Source of the DNA: Nocardioides insulae DSM 17944
Lineage (GTDB): Bacteria > Actinomycetota > Actinomycetes > Propionibacteriales > Nocardioidaceae
Length of the DNA: 64,000 bases
Direction: 5' to 3'
NCBI RefSeq assembly: GCF_000422825.1
Contig: NZ_AUGU01000014.1
Coordinates: forward strand, 62,001-126,000
Positions 26,377 through 36,111 of this stretch are shown here, piece after piece; the first letter of the stretch is position 1, and each line of letters starts with the position of its first letter. The notes beneath the pieces are model-generated. The model was not told where the DNA came from. It was given only the letters and a program-made list of their open reading frames with translations, and did not search any database. The position numbers and the translations under genes are program-made.

Positions 26377-27942
26377 GTGCCGTCGTACAACCTCGCCTCG
26401 CTCCTCGAGGACAGCGCCACCCGTTACCCCGAGCGGATCGCGCTCGTCCTGGGCGACACTCGCCTGACCTACGCGCAGGTCGACGCGGCAGCCAACCAGG
26501 TCGCCAACCTGCTGGTCTCCCGGGGCATCGTGCCGGGCGACAAGGTCGCCCTCAGCTGCCCCAACCTGCCCTACTTCACGATCGTCTACTACGGCATCCT
26601 CAAGGCCGGGGCCGCCGTCGTACCCCTCAACGTGCTGCTCAAGTCGCGCGAGGTGGCCTACCATCTCGAGGACTCCGACGCGAAGGCGCTCTTCGCCTTC
26701 GAAGGCACCCCGGAGCTGGCGATCGGCAAGGAGGCCTTCGAGGGCTTCAACCAGGTCGAGGGCTGCGACAACTTCTTCGTCATCACCGCCGACCCGACCG
26801 CCGCCTCCCCGCTCGAGGGCGCCACCACCTTCGCCCAGGGGGTCGCCCAGCAGCCGCCGACCTTCTCCTCGGTGCAGACCGACGAGGACGACACCGCGGT
26901 GATCCTCTACACCTCCGGCACCACCGGCCAGCCCAAGGGCGCCGAGTTGCGCCACCGCAACATGCGCGACAACGCGCTCGCCGGGGCGGACCTGTTCGGT
27001 GCCGACGCGGACAGGCCGGACACCTACCTGTGCGTCCTGCCGCTGTTCCACTCCTTCGGCCAGAGCGTCATCCAGAACTGCGCCTTCGCCTTCGGCGGCA
27101 CCGTGGTCATGCTGCCGCGCTTCGAGCCGGCGCCGGCGCTGGGCCTGATGCTCAAGGAGGGTGTCACCTTCTTCGCCGGGGTGCCCACCATGTACTGGGG
27201 CCTGCTCGGTGCCCTCGACGACACCGTCGACGTCGCCACCCTCGCCAAGAACCTCCGGGTCGCCGCCGCCGGCGGGTCAGCGCTGCCGGTCGAGGTGCAC
27301 CACGAGTTCGAGAAGCGCTTCGGCGTCACCATCCTGGAGGGTTACGGACTCTCCGAGACCTCCCCGGTGGCCAGCTTCTCCCCCTTCGGCGGGAAGCCCC
27401 GGGTCGGCTCCATCGGCGTCCCGATCCCGGGCGTGGAGATGAAGCTGCTCGAGCCGGGCACCTGGGACGAGGTCGAGTGGACCCCCGACGCGATCGGCGA
27501 GATCGCGATCAAGGGCCACAACATCATGAAGGGCTACTACCAGCGCCCGGAGGCGACCGAGGAGGCGATCAGCCCCGACGGCTGGTTCCGCTCCGGTGAC
27601 CTCGGCAAGCGTGATGAGGACGGTTGGTACTACATCGTCGATCGCGCCAAGGAGATGATCATCCGCGGTGGCTTCAACGTCTACCCGCGGGAGATCGAAG
27701 AGGTCCTCCTGACCCACCCGGCGATCTCGCTGGCCGCCGTGATCGGCGTCCCCCACGAGAGCCACGGTGAGGAGATCAAGGCGGTCGTGATCCTCAAGCC
27801 GGGCGCCACCGCGACCCCCGAGGAGATCGTGGCCTGGGCCAAGGACACGATGGCGGCCTACAAGTACCCCCGCATCGTCGAGATCGTCGCCGCCCTCCCG
27901 ATGACCGCCACCGGCAAGATCCTCAAGCGCGAGCTCAGCTGA
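26377..27942 (+). CDS. Long-chain fatty-acid-type CoA ligase
   Basis: This 521-residue AMP-binding acyl-CoA synthetase resembles fatty-acid CoA ligases. It has ILYTSGTTGQPKGAELRH, ILEGYGLSETSPV, GWFRSGDLGKRDEDGWYYIVDRAKEMIIRGGFNVYPREIEE (key parts SGDLGKRDEDG and IIRGGFNVYPRE) and the catalytic lysine in TATGKILKREL. GTG 26377 has GGAGGA upstream. A TAGGTT box at 26333-26338 is a candidate -10, giving a leader of about 32 nt. It is not obviously co-transcribed with the ligase before it. The downstream flank is the hairpin repeat array. Confidence 0.9.
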   Translation: MPSYNLASLLEDSATRYPERIALVLGDTRLTYAQVDAAANQVANLLVSRGIVPGDKVALSCPNLPYFTIVYYGILKAGAAVVPLNVLLKSREVAYHLEDSDAKALFAFEGTPELAIGKEAFEGFNQVEGCDNFFVITADPTAASPLEGATTFAQGVAQQPPTFSSVQTDEDDTAVILYTSGTTGQPKGAELRHRNMRDNALAGADLFGADADRPDTYLCVLPLFHSFGQSVIQNCAFAFGGTVVMLPRFEPAPALGLMLKEGVTFFAGVPTMYWGLLGALDDTVDVATLAKNLRVAAAGGSALPVEVHHEFEKRFGVTILEGYGLSETSPVASFSPFGGKPRVGSIGVPIPGVEMKLLEPGTWDEVEWTPDAIGEIAIKGHNIMKGYYQRPEATEEAISPDGWFRSGDLGKRDEDGWYYIVDRAKEMIIRGGFNVYPREIEEVLLTHPAISLAAVIGVPHESHGEEIKAVVILKPGATATPEEIVAWAKDTMAAYKYPRIVEIVAALPMTATGKILKRELS

Positions 27943-27944
27943 TT

Positions 27945-28380
27945 CGTCTTGCGCGAGCGTGGCTCCGCCGGCGTGCCGGAAAAGCAGAAGCGTGGCACGC
28001 CGGGCTCCCGCCACGCTGCCGCGCGGGCTCGTCTTGCGCGAGCGTGGCTCCGCCGGCGTGCCGGAAAAGCAGAAGCGTGGCACGCCGGCTCCCGCCACGC
28101 TGCCGCGCGGGCTCGTCTTGCGCGAGCGTGGCTACGCCGGCGTGCCGGAAAACAGAAGGGTGGCACGCCGGCTCCCGCCACGCTGCCGCGCGGGCTCGTC
28201 TTGCGCGAGCGTGGCTCCGCCGGCGTGCCGGAAAACAGGAGCGTGGCACGCCGGCTCCCGCCACGCTGCCGCGCGGGCTCGTACTGCGCGAGCGTGGCTC
28301 CGCCGGCGTGCCGGAAAACAGAAGGGTGGCACGCCGGCTCCCGCCACGCCGCCGCGCGGGCTCGTATAGCGTCCGCGCGG
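27945..28380. repeat. Tandem 83-85-bp hairpin repeats, five units plus remnant
   Basis: Units start at CGTCTTGCGCGAGCG or a variant at 27945, 28030, 28114, 28197 and 28280; a truncated sixth begins at 28363. Each unit folds into one long hairpin: GCGTGGC pairs with GCCACGC outside and CCGGCGTGCC with GGCACGCCGG inside, across an A-rich apex (GGAAAAGCAGAAGCG or shorter). Unit lengths of 85, 84, 83, 83 and 83 shift the reading frame, so the apparent repetitive peptides are not real. The array fills the gap between convergent genes. A palindrome ACCCCGGCCGGGGT (28385-28398) follows. Confidence 0.95.
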
Positions 28381-28407
28381 AGGCACCCCGGCCGGGGTGG
28401 GGTCAGC

Positions 28408-28914
28408 TCACTCGAACGGGTTGGGCAGCGCGCCGGGCAGGCCGGCGAGCAGTTCGCGGGCCTGGGCGGCGACCTTGTGCTCGACGAGCACCTCGTACTT
28501 GGTCGCCATCACCTGCTTGACCGAGGAGAAGTCGCGCCGACCGCGGGTGAAGGCGTACCCGATGAGGGCCCAGACCAAGAAGAACAACAGGCCGAAGAGC
28601 ATCGAGGACAGGATCGTGGTGCCGGTGCTGGTGCCGGTGGAGAACAGCGAGAGCACCAGACCGACGAAGAGCCCCATCCACAGACCCGACATGGCGCCGG
28701 CTAGCGCCACCCGCCCCACGGTGAGCCGACCGGTGATGCGCTCGAACTGCTTGAGGTCGGTGCCCACGATCATGCAGTTCTGCACCGGGAAGTCGTGGTC
28801 GGCCAGGTAGTCCACCGTCCGCTGGGCTGCGGCGTAGTCGTCGTAGACCGCCAGCGACTGGGGGAACTCCAGCTTCATGGGAGTCAGGCGTGGGTTGGAT
28901 GCGGACATGCTCAT
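28408..28914 (-). CDS. General-stress-protein-like membrane protein
   Basis: This 168-residue protein starts with a soluble part (about 1-65; SLAVYDDYAAAQRTVDYLADHDF, then NCMIVGTDLKQFERITGRLT) like the YflT/general stress protein 17M domain. Two membrane helices follow (ALAGAMSGLWMGLFVGLVLSLF and LFGLLFFLVWALIGYAF) and a short soluble tail. Its function is unknown; homologues are annotated as stress proteins. ATG 28914 is preferred over ATG 28908 because of the -10 box spacing. Confidence 0.75.
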   Translation of the reverse strand: MSMSASNPRLTPMKLEFPQSLAVYDDYAAAQRTVDYLADHDFPVQNCMIVGTDLKQFERITGRLTVGRVALAGAMSGLWMGLFVGLVLSLFSTGTSTGTTILSSMLFGLLFFLVWALIGYAFTRGRRDFSSVKQVMATKYEVLVEHKVAAQARELLAGLPGALPNPFE

Positions 28915-28926
28915 GGGGTCAGTCTG
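28912..28926 (-). promoter_or_regulatory. Leaderless promoter of the stress-protein gene
   Basis: On the minus strand CAGACT (28926-28921), GACCCC and ATG follow each other, a 6-nt gap and no Shine-Dalgarno. Confidence 0.5.
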
Positions 28927-29113
28927 CCCGCCTCGCCCTGATCGGTCACTCGCGGCGCGCAGCGACAGGGCAGCGCGCCGTCGCGGCGTTCCGACGCCGA
29001 CGGGTGGAGACGGACGGGTGGAGCCCGACCGGTGGGCGGCGTCGCGGATGCGGAACTGGCTCGGCGGACCGCCTAGACTCCCAGGCGCAGCCATCGCGCC
29101 CAAGGAGTGTGTC

Positions 29114-29365
29114 GTGCCCCGAGTCGTCGTCGACGTCATGCCGAAGCCCGAGATCCTCGACCCGCAGGGGAAGGCGGTCCACGGCGCCCTGCCGCGGCTC
29201 GGCTTCGCCGGGGTGAGTGACGTCCGCCAGGGCAAGCGGTTCGAGCTCACCTTCGAAGGTGAGATCACCGCCGAGATCCTGGCCGAGGCCGAGAAGATGG
29301 CCGAGACCTTCCTGGCCAACACCGTCATCGAGAATTTCACCGTCCGGGTCGAGGAGACCGACTGA
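29114..29365 (+). CDS. purS: FGAM synthase subunit PurS
   Basis: The 83-residue structural subunit of the three-part FGAM synthase (PurS-PurQ-PurL) bridges the glutaminase and synthetase. It has [18 protein letters not shown] at the start and the [17 protein letters not shown] segment typical of PurS. GTG 29114 has AAGGAG. It is shorter than the smallest stand-alone enzymes, as expected. Its stop overlaps the purQ start by one base (TGATG), which couples subunit synthesis. Confidence 0.95.
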   Translation: MPRVVVDVMPKPEILDPQGKAVHGALPRLGFAGVSDVRQGKRFELTFEGEITAEILAEAEKMAETFLANTVIENFTVRVEETD

Positions 29366-30045
29366 TGAAGATCGGTGTCGTCACCTTCCCCGGCACCCTC
29401 GACGACGTCGACGCGCAGCGTGCCGTCCGCATCGGTGGCCACGAGGCCGTCGCCCTGTGGCACGGCGACCACGACCTGCGCGGCGTGGACGCCGTCGTAC
29501 TCCCCGGTGGGTTCTCCTACGGCGACTACCTGCGCTGCGGCGCGATCTCCCGGTTCTCACCGGTGATGGTCGAGGTGATCGAGGCGGCCCACAAGGGGAT
29601 GCCGGTGCTGGGCATCTGCAACGGCTTCCAGATCCTGTGCGAGTCGCACCTGTTGCCGGGCGCGCTGATCCGTAACGACCATCGCAAGTTCGTCTGCCGT
29701 GACCAGCGCCTGCGGATCGAGAACAACCGCACCGCTTGGACCTCGGCGTACGAAGAGAACGCCGAGATCACCATCGTGCTCAAGAACGGCGAGGGCGGCT
29801 TCGTCGCCGACGAGCCCACCCTGGACCGGCTCGAGGGGGAGGGCCGGGTGGTCGCGCGCTACCTCGAGGTCAACCCCAACGGGTCGGCCCGCGACATCGC
29901 CGGGATCACCAACGAGCGCGGCAACGTCGTCGGCCTGATGCCCCACCCCGAGCACTCGGTCGAGGAGCTCACCGGTGCCGGCACCGACGGGGTCGGCTTC
30001 TTCACCTCCTTCGCCGTCGCCGCCGCAGAGAAGGTCTTCGCCTGA
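29365..30045 (+). CDS. purQ: FGAM synthase glutaminase subunit PurQ
   Basis: This 226-residue class I glutamine amidotransferase supplies ammonia to PurL for converting FGAR to FGAM. It has [26 protein letters not shown], and GICNGFQIL carrying the nucleophile Cys85. The histidine/glutamate pair lies in [11 protein letters not shown] near the C-terminus. Translationally coupled to purS. purL is 2 kb further on, separated by two unrelated genes. Confidence 0.96.
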   Translation: MKIGVVTFPGTLDDVDAQRAVRIGGHEAVALWHGDHDLRGVDAVVLPGGFSYGDYLRCGAISRFSPVMVEVIEAAHKGMPVLGICNGFQILCESHLLPGALIRNDHRKFVCRDQRLRIENNRTAWTSAYEENAEITIVLKNGEGGFVADEPTLDRLEGEGRVVARYLEVNPNGSARDIAGITNERGNVVGLMPHPEHSVEELTGAGTDGVGFFTSFAVAAAEKVFA

Positions 30046-30046
30046 G

Positions 30047-30373
30047 ATGAACGCCCGCACCGTCTTTCGCACCATCGCCATCGCCGAGGCCTGCTCCTGG
30101 GCCGGGCTGCTGATCGGGATGTTCTTCAAGTACGTGCCCGAGACCACCGAGGCGGGTGTCCAGATCTTCGGCCCGATCCACGGCGCGATGTTCGTGCTCT
30201 ACTGCCTCGGTGTGCTCGTGATCGGCTTCAGCCAGCGCTGGTCGATGGGCCGCCTGGTGCTCGGACTGTTCTCCTCGATCCCGCCGCTGATGACCCTCTG
30301 GTTCGACCGGTACGCCGAGAAGCGCGGCTGGATCCCCGAGCGGCTCGGGCGGAGCGCGACCGAATCGGCCTGA
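30047..30373 (+). CDS. DUF3817-type small integral membrane protein
   Basis: The 108-residue protein has three hydrophobic segments (IAIAEACSWAGLLIGMFF, GPIHGAMFVLYCLGVLVIGF and LVLGLFSSIPPLMTLWF) and short charged ends, matching the DUF3817 family of unknown function. ATG 30047 is two bases after the purQ stop, so it is probably the last gene of the purSQ operon; whether it has any link to purines is unknown. Confidence 0.75.
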   Translation: MNARTVFRTIAIAEACSWAGLLIGMFFKYVPETTEAGVQIFGPIHGAMFVLYCLGVLVIGFSQRWSMGRLVLGLFSSIPPLMTLWFDRYAEKRGWIPERLGRSATESA

Positions 30374-30383
30374 CCCCACAGGC

Positions 30384-30461
30384 GCCTCAGGCGGGTGCCC
30401 TCGTCGTCGGTGACGCGGCGGGCACCAGCTGAGGCTCCCTGCCGACCCGCGGCCGCGGGTC
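30384..30461. terminator. Two palindromes between convergent genes, probable bidirectional terminators
   Basis: First hairpin: GCCTCA (30384-30389) and GGTGCCC (30394-30400) pair with GGGCACC (30420-30426) and TGAGGC (30430-30435). Second: the perfect 18-bp palindrome GACCCGCGGCCGCGGGTC (30444-30461). They lie between the purSQ operon and the DUF1906 gene. Confidence 0.65.
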
Positions 30462-30490
30462 GCGGTCGGCTCCGGTGGGGGCGGTGAGCC

Positions 30491-31954
30491 TCAGAAGCCG
30501 AACGGCCTGGTCGCCAGGCTCCGCCAGGTCGGGGTGTTGCCGTTGCCGTTGCGGCGCAGGGCGTGGGTCTTCTGGTAGCTCCGCACCACCGCACGGGTCT
30601 TGAAGGTGAACACACCGTTCATCGGCACGGCGGCACGGGGATAGACCGTCTTCAGGGCGCGCTGCAGGTCGCGCACGGCCGGTCCGGTGGAGCCGATCTT
30701 CACCACCGGCTTGGCCCCGGAGGCGAACAGGCTCACCCAGGCCTTGCGGGTCCAGGCGGCGCGGGCCGGCATCGCATGGGTGCGACGCCACTGCTTGACC
30801 GCGACCACGAGGGCCTGGTTGTAGTGCGGGCCCATCTGGCCGCGATAGCTGCCGCGCTCGCGGAGCAGGCACTTGAGCGCTCGGACCTGGGCACCGGGTG
30901 GTGTGTAGCGCGAGGTGGCCGGCTTGAGGAAGGTGTACGCCGGCAGGTCGACGCCGACCCCGCCGCAGTGTCGCTCGGGGGCGGCGCGGCGGGCGTTCCG
31001 GCCCAGCTGCAGCCAGTTGCGGTCGATGTTGATCGTGACGCCGCCGTACCGCTCGTCGTGGCCGCCCTGGTACTGCTTCATCCGGTTGCCGGGACGCCAG
31101 CCGTCCTCGCGGATGTAGGAGGTGGAGGTGTTGGCCCGGCCGTCCCAGCGTGCGATCCAGATCCGGTCGGGCAGGGTGACGTCGCGGCGGCGCTGCACGC
31201 GGGCGTCGTCCAGGATCTTCATCCCCGACCCGGCGCTGCTGTAGACCCCGGAGACGTAGCCGAGCTGCCGGACCCGCTGGGTCCAGCCGGAGGTGAACGC
31301 GAGGGCGGACTCGCGGCAGGCCGCGTTGCGGTAGTCCGACCAGCCCTCGAGGTCGTACCACAGGGTGCTCCGGGGCACGATGCCCAGTCGCTTGGCCGCC
31401 GACACCGCGCGGCCCGCCTCGAGGACGCCCTGGCGCCGGGCGGCGGCGTACCGGTTCGTCCGGTTGGTGCTGATCGTCGGGTCGATGTTCTTGCCGTAGC
31501 GGGGGAACCTGCCCACACAGGTCGACTGCGGACCCAGCGTGATGGGGAGCAGCCGCCAGCCGCGGGCCAGTTGGGTGCTCACCCACTGCGGGGTGAGGTT
31601 GGCCTGGGTGCGGCAGGCGCGCGACGCGCCGGAGATGTAGATCCCGGCGGCGAGGAACGGCGAGTGCTGGAGCCAGGCGTCCATCGAGCGCTGGGAGGGC
31701 GCCTCGCACTGGTCGAAGCCGTGCCCGATGAAGTTGCCGGGAGTGGCCGGGTTGGCCGCCACCGGGCGCAGGTCCGAGGTCTCGACCGGCGAAGCGCCGG
31801 ACGTTCCGCCGGGCTGGGCCAGGAAGCCGGCGGCGAGGACGCCGACGGTCGCGGCCGTGAGGGCGGTCCGCAGGGTGCGGGCCGCGGCCCGGCCGGGGCG
31901 CGGGGGTGCCGCGCTGGGGGCATGGCGAGTGGGCAGGGGGTCGTGGTGACGCAT
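30491..31954 (-). CDS. Secreted DUF1906 (glycoside-hydrolase-like) protein with C-terminal repeat region
   Basis: This 487-residue exported protein has a basic N-terminus and a hydrophobic segment, [17 protein letters not shown], as an export signal. Residues about 70-300 match the DUF1906/Rv2525c-like TIM-barrel domain ([74 protein letters not shown]). The rest looks like two peptidoglycan-binding-type repeats ([16 protein letters not shown] and [13 protein letters not shown]). A cell-wall role is inferred. ATG 31954 has GGAG at good spacing. It is divergent from purL. Confidence 0.8.
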   Translation of the reverse strand: MRHHDPLPTRHAPSAAPPRPGRAAARTLRTALTAATVGVLAAGFLAQPGGTSGASPVETSDLRPVAANPATPGNFIGHGFDQCEAPSQRSMDAWLQHSPFLAAGIYISGASRACRTQANLTPQWVSTQLARGWRLLPITLGPQSTCVGRFPRYGKNIDPTISTNRTNRYAAARRQGVLEAGRAVSAAKRLGIVPRSTLWYDLEGWSDYRNAACRESALAFTSGWTQRVRQLGYVSGVYSSAGSGMKILDDARVQRRRDVTLPDRIWIARWDGRANTSTSYIREDGWRPGNRMKQYQGGHDERYGGVTINIDRNWLQLGRNARRAAPERHCGGVGVDLPAYTFLKPATSRYTPPGAQVRALKCLLRERGSYRGQMGPHYNQALVVAVKQWRRTHAMPARAAWTRKAWVSLFASGAKPVVKIGSTGPAVRDLQRALKTVYPRAAVPMNGVFTFKTRAVVRSYQKTHALRRNGNGNTPTWRSLATRPFGF

Positions 31955-32127
31955 GAGTGCTCCGGGGAAGGTGCGACGACGCGCGGGCCCGGTCACCATA
32001 ACCACTGGTGTCACTCCAGTCGCAGAAGTCACCCTGGCCGCGCGCGTCGTACCCAGCGACGCGGACGGGCGATCGGGGAAGGGAAGAGGTACGTGGCCGC
32101 CGACTCGGGGAATAGCCGGATCGCCGG

Positions 32128-32143
32128 TAGATTTCGCCTCGTG
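32128..32143 (+). promoter_or_regulatory. Leaderless promoter of purL
   Basis: TAGATT (32128-32133), TCGCCTC and GTG (32141): a 7-nt gap, no Shine-Dalgarno. It rejects the much longer open frame upstream. Confidence 0.6.
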
Positions 32144-34417
32144 ACCGTGAGCGCCTCGTCCGCCAGTTTGCCCACCGTCGACACCGTCGCCGCTGCCGCC
32201 GGGGACCCCGGCCGCGAGCAGCCGTGGGCCGACCTCGGCCTCAAGGCCGACGAGTACGACCGGATCCGCGAGATCCTCGGGCGACGCCCGACCTCCTCCG
32301 AGCTGGCGATGTACTCGGTGATGTGGAGCGAGCACTGCTCCTACAAGAGCTCCAAGGTGCACCTCAAGCAGTTCTCCGAGATCCCGCAGGAGACCCGGGC
32401 CGGCAAGATGCTGGCCGGCATCGGGGAGAACGCCGGCGTGATCGACATCGGCCAGGGGTACGCCGTGACCTTCAAGGTCGAGTCGCACAACCACCCGTCC
32501 TACGTCGAGCCCTACCAGGGCGCGGCGACCGGCGTGGGCGGCATCGTGCGCGACATCCTCGCGATGGGCGCCCGCCCGGTCGCCGTGATGGACCCGCTGC
32601 GCTTCGGCCCGCTCGACGCCGAGGACACCCACCGGGTGCTGCCCGGCATCGTCGCCGGCGTCGGCGGCTACGGCAATTGCCTCGGCCTGCCCAACATCGG
32701 CGGCGAGGCGGTCTTCGACTCCACCTACCTCGGCAACCCGCTGGTCAACGCGCTCTGCGTGGGCGTGCTCCGGCACGAGGACCTCCACCTGGCCAAGGCC
32801 TCGGGCACCGGCAACAAGGTGATCCTGTACGGCGCCAAGACCGGCGGCGACGGCATCGGCGGTGTCTCGGTGCTCGCCTCGGAGACCTTCGACGCCGACG
32901 GCCCCGCCAAGCGGCCCAGCGTCCAGGTCGGGGACCCGTTCATGGAGAAGTTGCTGATCGAGTGCACCCTGGAGCTGTTCGCAGCCGGCCTGATCGCCGG
33001 CATCCAGGACCTCGGCGGTGCCGGTCTCTCCTGCGCGACCTCCGAGCTGGCCTCGGCGGGCGACGGCGGGATGCACGTCGAGCTCGACCAGGTGCCCCTG
33101 CGCGACTCCACGCTGGCGCCCGAGGAGATCCTGATGAGCGAGTCGCAGGAGCGGATGATGGCGGTCGTCGAGCCCGGCGACGTCGAGAAGTTCCTCGCGA
33201 TCTGCGCCAAGTGGGAGGTCGACGCCGCCATCGTCGGCGAGGTCACCGACACCGGCCGGCTGGTCATCGACTGGCACGGCGAGACCGTGGTCGACGTACC
33301 GCCGCGCACCGTCGCGCACGAGGGCCCGACCTACCAGCGGCCCTTCGCCCGCCCCGACTGGCAGGACGACCTCCAGGCCGATGTCGCCGAGCAGTTGGCG
33401 CGGCCCGCGACCGGCGAGGAGCTCCGCGACACCCTGCTCCGTCTGGTCGCCTCGCCCAACCTGTGCGACAAGTCGTGGATCACCGACCAGTACGACCGGT
33501 ACGTCCGCGGCAACACCGTCCTGTCCCAGCCCTCCGACAGCGGCATGGTGCGCGTCGACGAGGAGACCAACCTCGGGGTCGCGCTCGCCACCGACGCCAA
33601 CGGTCGCTTCGCCAAGCTCGACCCGTACGCCGGCGCGCAGCTGGCCCTCGCGGAGAGCTACCGCAACGTCGCGACCGGCGGCGCCACCCCGCTGGCCGTC
33701 TCCGACTGCCTCAACTTCGGCTCGCCCGAGGACCCGGCGGTGATGTGGCAGTTCGCCGAGGCCTGTCGCGGGCTCAAGGACGCCTGCCTGGAACTCGGGG
33801 TCCCGGTCACCGGCGGCAACGTGTCGCTGTACAACCAGACCGGCGAGACCGCGATCCTGCCCACCCCGGTGGTCGCCGTGCTCGGCGTGATCGACGACGT
33901 CACCCGGCGTACCCCCTCCCAGTTCACCGGGCCCGCTCAGCGGGTCTACGTGCTCGGTGAGACCCGTGAGGAACTCTCCGGGTCGGCATGGGCCGACGTC
34001 GTGCACGGCCACCTCGGTGGCCGCCCGCCGCGGGTCGACCTGGCCGCGGAGAAGGCGCTGGCCGCGCTGCTCGCCGAGGGGGTCGGGCTGCTGACCTCCG
34101 CCCACGACCTCGCCGACGGCGGTCTCGCCCAGGCTCTCGCCGAGTCGACCATCACCTCGGGCATCGGTGCGCAGGTGGCGCTGGACGGCGACCCGTTCCT
34201 CGCCCTGTTCAGCGAGTCGGCGGCCCGCGCGCTGGTGACCGTCGAGCTCGAGGACGGCGCCCGGCTGGTCGACCTGGCCGGCCGGCACGGCGTGCCGATC
34301 ACCGAGATCGGTGTCACCGGCGGCGACACGCTGCGGGTCGAGGGCCAGTTCGAGCTGCCCGTGGCCGAGCTCGGCGCGGCCTGGACCGCGACCCTCCCCG
34401 CGGCGCTGGGTTCCTGA
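32141..34417 (+). CDS. purL: FGAM synthase synthetase subunit PurL (small form)
   Basis: The 758-residue ATP-dependent synthetase converts FGAR plus ammonia (from PurQ) to FGAM. It is the bacterial short form that needs PurS and PurQ, both present at 29.1-30.0 kb. Motifs include [36 protein letters not shown], the second-half [21 protein letters not shown] and [16 protein letters not shown] 32141 was selected from the leaderless promoter; an unrelated open frame continues far upstream. Confidence 0.96.
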   Translation: MTVSASSASLPTVDTVAAAAGDPGREQPWADLGLKADEYDRIREILGRRPTSSELAMYSVMWSEHCSYKSSKVHLKQFSEIPQETRAGKMLAGIGENAGVIDIGQGYAVTFKVESHNHPSYVEPYQGAATGVGGIVRDILAMGARPVAVMDPLRFGPLDAEDTHRVLPGIVAGVGGYGNCLGLPNIGGEAVFDSTYLGNPLVNALCVGVLRHEDLHLAKASGTGNKVILYGAKTGGDGIGGVSVLASETFDADGPAKRPSVQVGDPFMEKLLIECTLELFAAGLIAGIQDLGGAGLSCATSELASAGDGGMHVELDQVPLRDSTLAPEEILMSESQERMMAVVEPGDVEKFLAICAKWEVDAAIVGEVTDTGRLVIDWHGETVVDVPPRTVAHEGPTYQRPFARPDWQDDLQADVAEQLARPATGEELRDTLLRLVASPNLCDKSWITDQYDRYVRGNTVLSQPSDSGMVRVDEETNLGVALATDANGRFAKLDPYAGAQLALAESYRNVATGGATPLAVSDCLNFGSPEDPAVMWQFAEACRGLKDACLELGVPVTGGNVSLYNQTGETAILPTPVVAVLGVIDDVTRRTPSQFTGPAQRVYVLGETREELSGSAWADVVHGHLGGRPPRVDLAAEKALAALLAEGVGLLTSAHDLADGGLAQALAESTITSGIGAQVALDGDPFLALFSESAARALVTVELEDGARLVDLAGRHGVPITEIGVTGGDTLRVEGQFELPVAELGAAWTATLPAALGS

Positions 34418-34430
34418 TCTCCGGGCCGAC

Positions 34431-34643
34431 TCAGCGCCCGTCGCGGCGGCTGGTCGCGGTCTCGGCGTGATCCCCGGATCGGGGGGAGGGGAGCGTCGGC
34501 CGGTCGGCCTCGGCGGCCTCCTGTGCGGCGGCCTCCTGCTCCTCGCGCAGGGCGGCGTCCGCGGCCCTGAGCTCGGCGACCAGGGCCTGTGACTCGGCGC
34601 GCGCATTGAGCCGGGCGCGCCGGATCTGGGGATTGAGGGCCAT
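34431..34643 (-). CDS. Small coiled-coil protein, paralogue of the 34924-35319 protein
   Basis: I do not recognise a family. The 70-residue protein begins MALNPQIRRARLNARAESQALVAEL and is rich in Ala, Arg and Glu, so it is probably an alpha-helical coil. Residues about 5-37 match the N-terminus of the next gene upstream (QIRxARLxARAESQALVxELRxAxAALREE). ATG 34643 has an excellent GAGGAGG site, which rules out a longer start. It is the last gene of the WXG100-like cassette, ending 13 bp from the convergent purL. Confidence 0.7.
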   Translation of the reverse strand: MALNPQIRRARLNARAESQALVAELRAADAALREEQEAAAQEAAEADRPTLPSPRSGDHAETATSRRDGR

Positions 34644-34923
34644 GGATCCTCCTCGAGCGGATCGGACGGCGGTGAAGACGAGTGCACGATGGTGGGACAC
34701 ACGACCCTGATCGCGCCAATCCTGGATGCTCGGTCACCCGGGTCCCCGGGGCGTCGGAAGCAGCGAGGTGCACTGTCTCGACGCCAGCACCCGGCCGATC
34801 GGCCAGGGCGGAGCTACTCGGTCCTCGCGTTGAGCCGGCCGTTCCCGGAGACCGGTGCCGAGGCCGGCGAACGAGGGTCGCCTTGCGCGCAGAGAGTGCC
34901 GGGTGCGAGCTCGGCGGGATCGG

Positions 34924-35319
34924 TCAGCGGCGGTCGATCTGGTCGTTGAGGTCGCGGACGCGGTCGGCCTCGGCGACGAACTCGGGGTCCTCGGCCAGGG
35001 CCTCGGCGAGCTGGTCGAGGTTGTCGGTGATCCGCTCGCGCACGGTCTGCGCTGAGGGGTGCTCGTCGCGACCGGAGACGACATCGTCCCAGGTGGTCTC
35101 GCCCGCGTCGATGCGTCGCTGGATCCTCTGCAGCTCCGGGCCGTCCTCGCCGCGACGCCACCGCTCGGCGCGCTCGGCGTCGCGGCCCGCCTTCTCCCGC
35201 TGGTACGACGCGCGCTCCTCGCGCAGGGCGGCGCTGGCGCTGCGCAACTCGCTGACCAGCGCCTGGGATTCGGCCCGGGCATCGAGCCGGGCCTGACGGA
35301 TCTGGGATCGGTAGGACAT
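34924..35319 (-). CDS. Hypothetical coiled-coil protein of the WXG100-like cassette
   Basis: This 131-residue, highly charged, probably all-helical protein has no signal or membrane segment. Its N-terminal 35 residues repeat those of the 34431-34643 product. The remainder (RIQRRIDAGETTWDDVVSGRDEH, then NLDQLAEALAEDPEFVAEADRVRDLNDQ) is unique here and has the look of a scaffold or chaperone helix bundle. It lies 42 bp downstream of the 249-residue WXG protein, so is probably co-transcribed. I cannot assign a function; an accessory of ESX-type substrates is an inference from context. Confidence 0.7.
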   Translation of the reverse strand: MSYRSQIRQARLDARAESQALVSELRSASAALREERASYQREKAGRDAERAERWRRGEDGPELQRIQRRIDAGETTWDDVVSGRDEHPSAQTVRERITDNLDQLAEALAEDPEFVAEADRVRDLNDQIDRR

Positions 35320-35361
35320 GTTCTCGCTCGTCTAACGGGTCGGGTGGTCGGGGCGTCGAGG

Positions 35362-36111
35362 TCAGGCGAAGCCGCGCTCGGCGGTCTCATCCACCTTGCT
35401 GCCGGCGTTCGCCGCGGTGGCGGTCTCGAATCCGTTGAGCACGGCGTTGACACCGCTCATCCCAGCGTTGAAGTAGGTGAGGAACTTCAGCGCGGTCTGG
35501 ATCGCGCTGGTGATGCGCTCGATCGCGCTCAGGCACCGCTGGATCAGGCTGATCGCCCGGCGTACCTTGTCGGCTCCTGTGATCAGGGCCTTGGCCCAGC
35601 CGATCAGGGGCAGGGCGGCATCGGAGATCAGCTCCTGCAGGATGTCGTTGATCAGGTGGAGTGCGCCGACCACCACCTCGGCGGCCGCCACCGAAACGTC
35701 GATCAGGTTGCCCAGTTGCTCGCTGATCAGCTGGGCGGCCTCGGCCTGGTCGCCGTGCATGGCGCGCACATCGCCCATCCGGGAGCTGGCCGCGGTGCCG
35801 CCTTTGCCCTCCCAGACGGCCGGCAGTTGCTGGCCGAGACCGGCGTAGTTCTCCCCGATCTCCTCCAGCGAGAGCGAGACGTTGACCCAGCCCTGCTTCA
35901 TCGAGTCGAGCGCATTGAAGTCGCCGGCGAGCTTGGTGATGATCGCCTCGCGCAGTCCGGGCTGCCAGAACTTCTCCACGACCCAGTCGATCGCGTTGAT
36001 GATCCAGCCGCAGTCGCCCTTGAGGTTCTCCATGGTCTCGCCCATGCCGCCCGCCGGAGCACTTCCCAGGTGGGTGGTGGGGTCGTAGGTCTCCATGATC
36101 ATGCTGCTCAT
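35362..36111 (-). CDS. WXG100-superfamily-like protein (249 aa)
   Basis: This mostly helical protein has a central W-x-G turn (AVWEGKGG, near residue 100) between two helices, as in ESX/WXG100 proteins. A much longer amphipathic and hydrophobic helical tail follows (VSVAAAEVVVGALHLINDILQELI, then RRAISLIQRCLSAIERITSAIQTALKFL). It has no Sec signal. ATG 36111 overlaps the stop of the upstream WXG-like gene (ATGA), showing coupled translation and suggesting the two form a complex. Family membership is inferred from architecture, not from close similarity. Confidence 0.65.
   Translation of the reverse strand: MSSMIMETYDPTTHLGSAPAGGMGETMENLKGDCGWIINAIDWVVEKFWQPGLREAIITKLAGDFNALDSMKQGWVNVSLSLEEIGENYAGLGQQLPAVWEGKGGTAASSRMGDVRAMHGDQAEAAQLISEQLGNLIDVSVAAAEVVVGALHLINDILQELISDAALPLIGWAKALITGADKVRRAISLIQRCLSAIERITSAIQTALKFLTYFNAGMSGVNAVLNGFETATAANAGSKVDETAERGFA

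Noticed and set aside
27949..28704. Repetitive peptides encoded on both strands in the hairpin repeats
   Set aside because: Unit lengths of 83 and 85 bp shift the frame each time, both strands are open, and no start site is convincing.
30491..34702. A very long open frame on the minus strand running through purL into the DUF1906 gene
   Set aside because: Only its downstream third (30491-31954) shows family similarity and has a signal sequence with a ribosome-binding site. The rest is the antisense of purL, open only because of high GC3.
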